From the NCBI GenBank assembly GCA_001598975.1, contig BBXU01000099.1:1-60410 (forward strand): DNA of 60,410 nt, written 5' to 3'. Below are positions 57,764 to 60,410 of the stretch, one piece after another; the stretch's first letter is position 1; the number at the start of each line of letters is the position of its first letter. Origin of the DNA: Parachlorella kessleri (lineage: Eukaryota; Chlorophyta; Trebouxiophyceae; Chlorellales; Chlorellaceae). A program made the position numbers and the translations under genes. Under the pieces are notes generated by a model, which did not search any database, was not told the DNA's origin, and saw nothing but the letters and a program-made list of their open reading frames with translations.

Positions 57764-58263
57764 TGCTGTCAAGATTGCTTGCTAGGACCGAAAAGATTAT
57801 TCGATTAACAAATGGTGGAGGAGCCTGTGTCGTCAGGCAGGGAGTTGGTCACTAGTTGGTGACAAAGCACAGGGGCAAGGTGTGATCAAGCGTCCTACAG
57901 ATGTTTCAGTGCCTGAAAGCTTTGACGGTTGGAAAGGAGGCGCGCTATGACATGAATCCGCACAGAGTGCGCAGCTGTCGTCGATTGTGTATAGGATTCA
58001 GGAGCTTCATTGGGTGGCGCCAAACTCGACGGATGAGCTGGACAAAGCTTGCAAACGTCTTCAGCAACAGTTGATACACTGGGATTTCTGAGACTTTGTC
58101 ACTCTTATCGCCGCCCTTTCAGTTCTTGAAGATACCTTCAAACCACCATTGTTCTGCAAGGACTCCACCCACTGCTTACAGCCCAAAGGGAGGCTCCCTA
58201 GCACAGTCCTCGCGACGTCATGGCGTCATAATAGCCCTCGAAACACCGTAATCGGGGACCAGT
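57764..58263. promoter_or_regulatory. divergent promoter, H2B-like / PHAF1
   Basis: These 500 nt separate divergent start codons. I see no octamer or other recognisable histone promoter element, which fits a replication-independent variant, but the region was only scanned by eye. Confidence 0.4.
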
Positions 58264-60410
58264 ATGCTGCTGGGCCTGAAGCCAGGTCTCGGCTTGGGCC
58301 CTTTTGCGCTGGGTAAGGCTCAGCAACCTCCTGGCTCGCCTCCTATCCTACTCTCCGTAACGAGTCTCGCCTTAGGGTAACCGACGTTGCCCTGGTCGCC
58401 CTGGTGGCACCGCAGGGTCACCCCTGCCAGAAGTGCTCACCTATTTGCAACTCCACAAGCCCGACTGGCGGTGTGTGGAGGTCAAGTATGCAGACAAGGC
58501 AAGTTACCACTCCTCTTTAGCCTTGGATACCTCACTGCAAAGCAGCAGGAGTCCTGTGCTGCGCCAACCCTACCAGCAGTGCTGAATACTGCAAGCCTGC
58601 ATATCGTGCCGCCCACTGCCCCCTCTAGAGGCTGGTTTCTACCAAGGCACATCTTTCTACTTCGCACGTGGACTGCTTAGAAAGCTCTGCATGCCTACTT
58701 CGACAGGACACGCTGGCGAGGGACGTGCTGGTGGGGTTCCCAGAGCACGGCTTCCAGCTGCACTTTGAGCCCCACTGCCAGCGGCTGCGTCTGGTGGAGG
58801 TCTTTGATGTGACCCGACTCCAGGTGGGTGTGAAGGTGCTTGGGGTGGGCGGGTGACCTTGCCTGCTACAGCTACCTTGCCGCAGCCAATGCAGTGTGCT
58901 GCCGCAGCTGTGCATGCAAGCGGCGCTGTGCGGCGCTTGGAAGTCATTTCAAAGGGAGACGCACACAAGTGCTGCGCTGGTCTTGCTGGATGCCGCCACA
59001 CTTATGCAGTACCTAGCCAGCTGCCAGGATGTCCTTTAAGCATCTCAGCAGCGTTTTAGCTCCTTACTTACCCACACGTTGGAACAAGCCCTTCTCAGCT
59101 GCAGTTCATACTCACCCAGCCAGGGATAGCCTTCAGCTTACCTATGCGTTACCCACAGCACAGAGGGAGGGCAGCACCCACCAACCCTGCCTGTACCTTA
59201 ATGGCCTGGTGCGGCAGATGGTGTACGGCCGGACCACTGTCTTTGGCGGCGCCTCTCACGCGCCCACATTCGGCCGCATCTATGAGGCCTTTGGGCCGAC
59301 CTACCCGGGGGAGCCCGAGAGCGAGGGGGTGGCCCTGCAGTACCCAGGCATCATGTTCCTGTTCCCAGCAGGCCCAGCAGCCCAGCGGCAGCAGGGCCAC
59401 GCTGTGCCTGCTGCGGCGCCGCCGGCGGCATTCGGCGGCGCCGAGGCGGGCGGCGGCAGGGGGGCGCCCTCCTTCCCCGTGCCGCTGTCGGTGGTAGCTG
59501 ACAGAATCTACGTGCATGGCGGCACACGAGGTGAGCTTCGCTGCGCCGGCGTTCTTGTCTGTGCTGTAGTGCCCTATGAGGTGGTCTGAGCCTGGCGGTG
59601 GGGGGCCCCTCGGGGCCGCTGTTTGTGCTGCACCATACATAGTGTCTGCATCGCCATGGATTGTCAGTAAGGGGATTTCCCTCTGCTGCCGCTGAGACAA
59701 GACCAAAATCCGGCCCTGCGCCTGGGCCCTGCGCTGCACCTCGGCCTTACACCACCGCCCCTGCTGCCTGCTCGCAGGTCCTCCCGCTGCAGTGCTGGCA
59801 GCCTCCCCGCCCGCGCTCAAGCCAGGCAGCCAGTACATGGAGCCGGTGGAGGCGGTGCCCTGCCACGGGATATACCTGGGCCTGGGGTGCAGCACCTGTG
59901 TGTGCTTTGGGGACAGCCCCCAGGACGTGGTGTCACACCTGGGCCAGCCGGCCAGGGTGGTGCCGAAGAGGGGGGTAAGTGGGGGACTTAACTACGCGGG
60001 ACAGACAGGCGGTTGGTGGCGCTTGCTCTTGTGGGGGGCGCTGTTTGTTGCTGAAACGGGGGAGCATGTTCGGTGTGCAAGCGGGGCAGGAAGATGGCTG
60101 TGCAGAGGAGGACTGAAGCACTTGGTAGCTGGGTGGCACCCCCGCTTATCCTGCAGTGATGCATGCACCGGGCAGCAGCAGGGTAGAGTAGGCAGCCCAG
60201 CAGCTGCCTCCCCCCCTCAGCAGCTGGCTGCTGCCATGCTGGATGAACTCTGGCTTGCCCACACTTACTGCAGGGCGCCGGCGCCGGCGCCGCCGTCCCC
60301 GACTACTTTTACGGCTACCCCGGCCGCGGCCTGGACCTGCTGTTCTGCGGGGCCAGCCACCGGCTGAAGAAGGTTGTGCTGCACACCAACATCCCCGGCC
60401 ACCCCGACTT
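58264..60410 (+). CDS. PHAF1: PHAF1/UPF0183-family protein, 3' end beyond window
   Basis: Homologues (human C16orf70/PHAF1) bind phagophores together with BCAS3 in autophagy; plants have one conserved copy. Exons 58264-58312, 58416-58498, 58707-58823, 59218-59530, 59778-59974 and 60274 onward keep phase. Conserved blocks run in family order: [148 protein letters not shown]. The frame is still open at base 60410, so about 10-20 residues or more are missing. An insert rich in Ala, Gly and Gln follows MFLFP. The second intron (58499-58706) has a GC donor (AAG|GCAAGT). It is divergent from the H2B-like gene. Confidence 0.92.

Noticed and set aside
1..60410. prokaryotic features: operons, Shine-Dalgarno sites, CRISPR arrays, riboswitches
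   Set aside because: Every recognisable gene is interrupted by spliceosomal introns, so these do not apply; no regularly spaced repeat array was seen. No tRNA or rRNA gene was recognised by eye, but a covariance-model scan was not possible.

Overview
The window is nuclear DNA of a green alga (Chlorophyta). The genes are dense with short GT-AG introns. Proteins carry CAG-encoded glutamine runs and alanine runs. TGTAA, the usual algal polyadenylation signal, follows several stop codons (1792, 5040, 35893, 45198, and 11967 on the minus strand). The protein families are plant or algal in type: serine decarboxylase, a TSJT1/AILP1-like GATase_7 protein, DUF599, a plant PHAF1/UPF0183 homologue and a group-I-like bZIP. 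Two cilium-associated families (RIB72/EFHC and CCDC148) suggest a lineage with flagellate stages, or one that has kept ciliary genes. I cannot name the class or species. The models below were built by hand, joining exons with matching phase and using family conservation. Terminal exons are the least certain parts.

Layout, left to right. 240-1706 (+) leucine-rich protein. 2765-4976 (+) YrdC/Sua5 protein for tRNA t6A. 5478-11815 (+) organelle-type ClpB/Hsp100 relative with an intact first ATPase ring, a degenerate second one and a zinc ribbon in the linker. 12122-15924 (-) CCDC148 homologue. 16497-19230 (-) SAM-domain and coiled-coil protein. 19480-25075 (+) unrecognised protein with three copies of a WDF...VYKFG module. 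25145-27419 (+) RNase III with a dsRNA-binding domain, possibly fused to the preceding gene. 28834-29271 (-) weak hypothetical. 29594-31179 (-) DUF599 membrane protein. 31564-35709 (+) serine decarboxylase. 37252-38884 (-) GATase_7 protein. 39281-40752 (+) mitochondrial glycine-cleavage H protein. 41867-45151 (+) RIB72-like DM10 protein without its EF-hand tail. 47148-49899 (-) bZIP factor. 51578-57763 (-) a 617-residue protein ending in a full histone H2B. 58264-60410 (+) PHAF1/UPF0183 homologue, cut by the window edge.

Four gene pairs are divergent with short shared upstream regions: SAM/repeat protein (249 bp), DUF599/serine decarboxylase (384 bp), GATase_7/GCSH (396 bp) and H2B-like/PHAF1 (500 bp). 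Serine decarboxylase (serine to ethanolamine) and GCSH (glycine to one-carbon units) both belong to serine/glycine metabolism, but nothing shows co-regulation.

The most unusual items are the giant H2B fusion, with AT-hooks, an acidic tract and Arg at the usual ubiquitylation site; the zinc-ribbon Hsp100 with a pseudo-ATPase second ring; the triplicated WDF/YKFG module beside an RNase III; five GC-AG introns; and a small dispersed repeat family, one copy of which carries a perfect 18-bp-arm palindrome.
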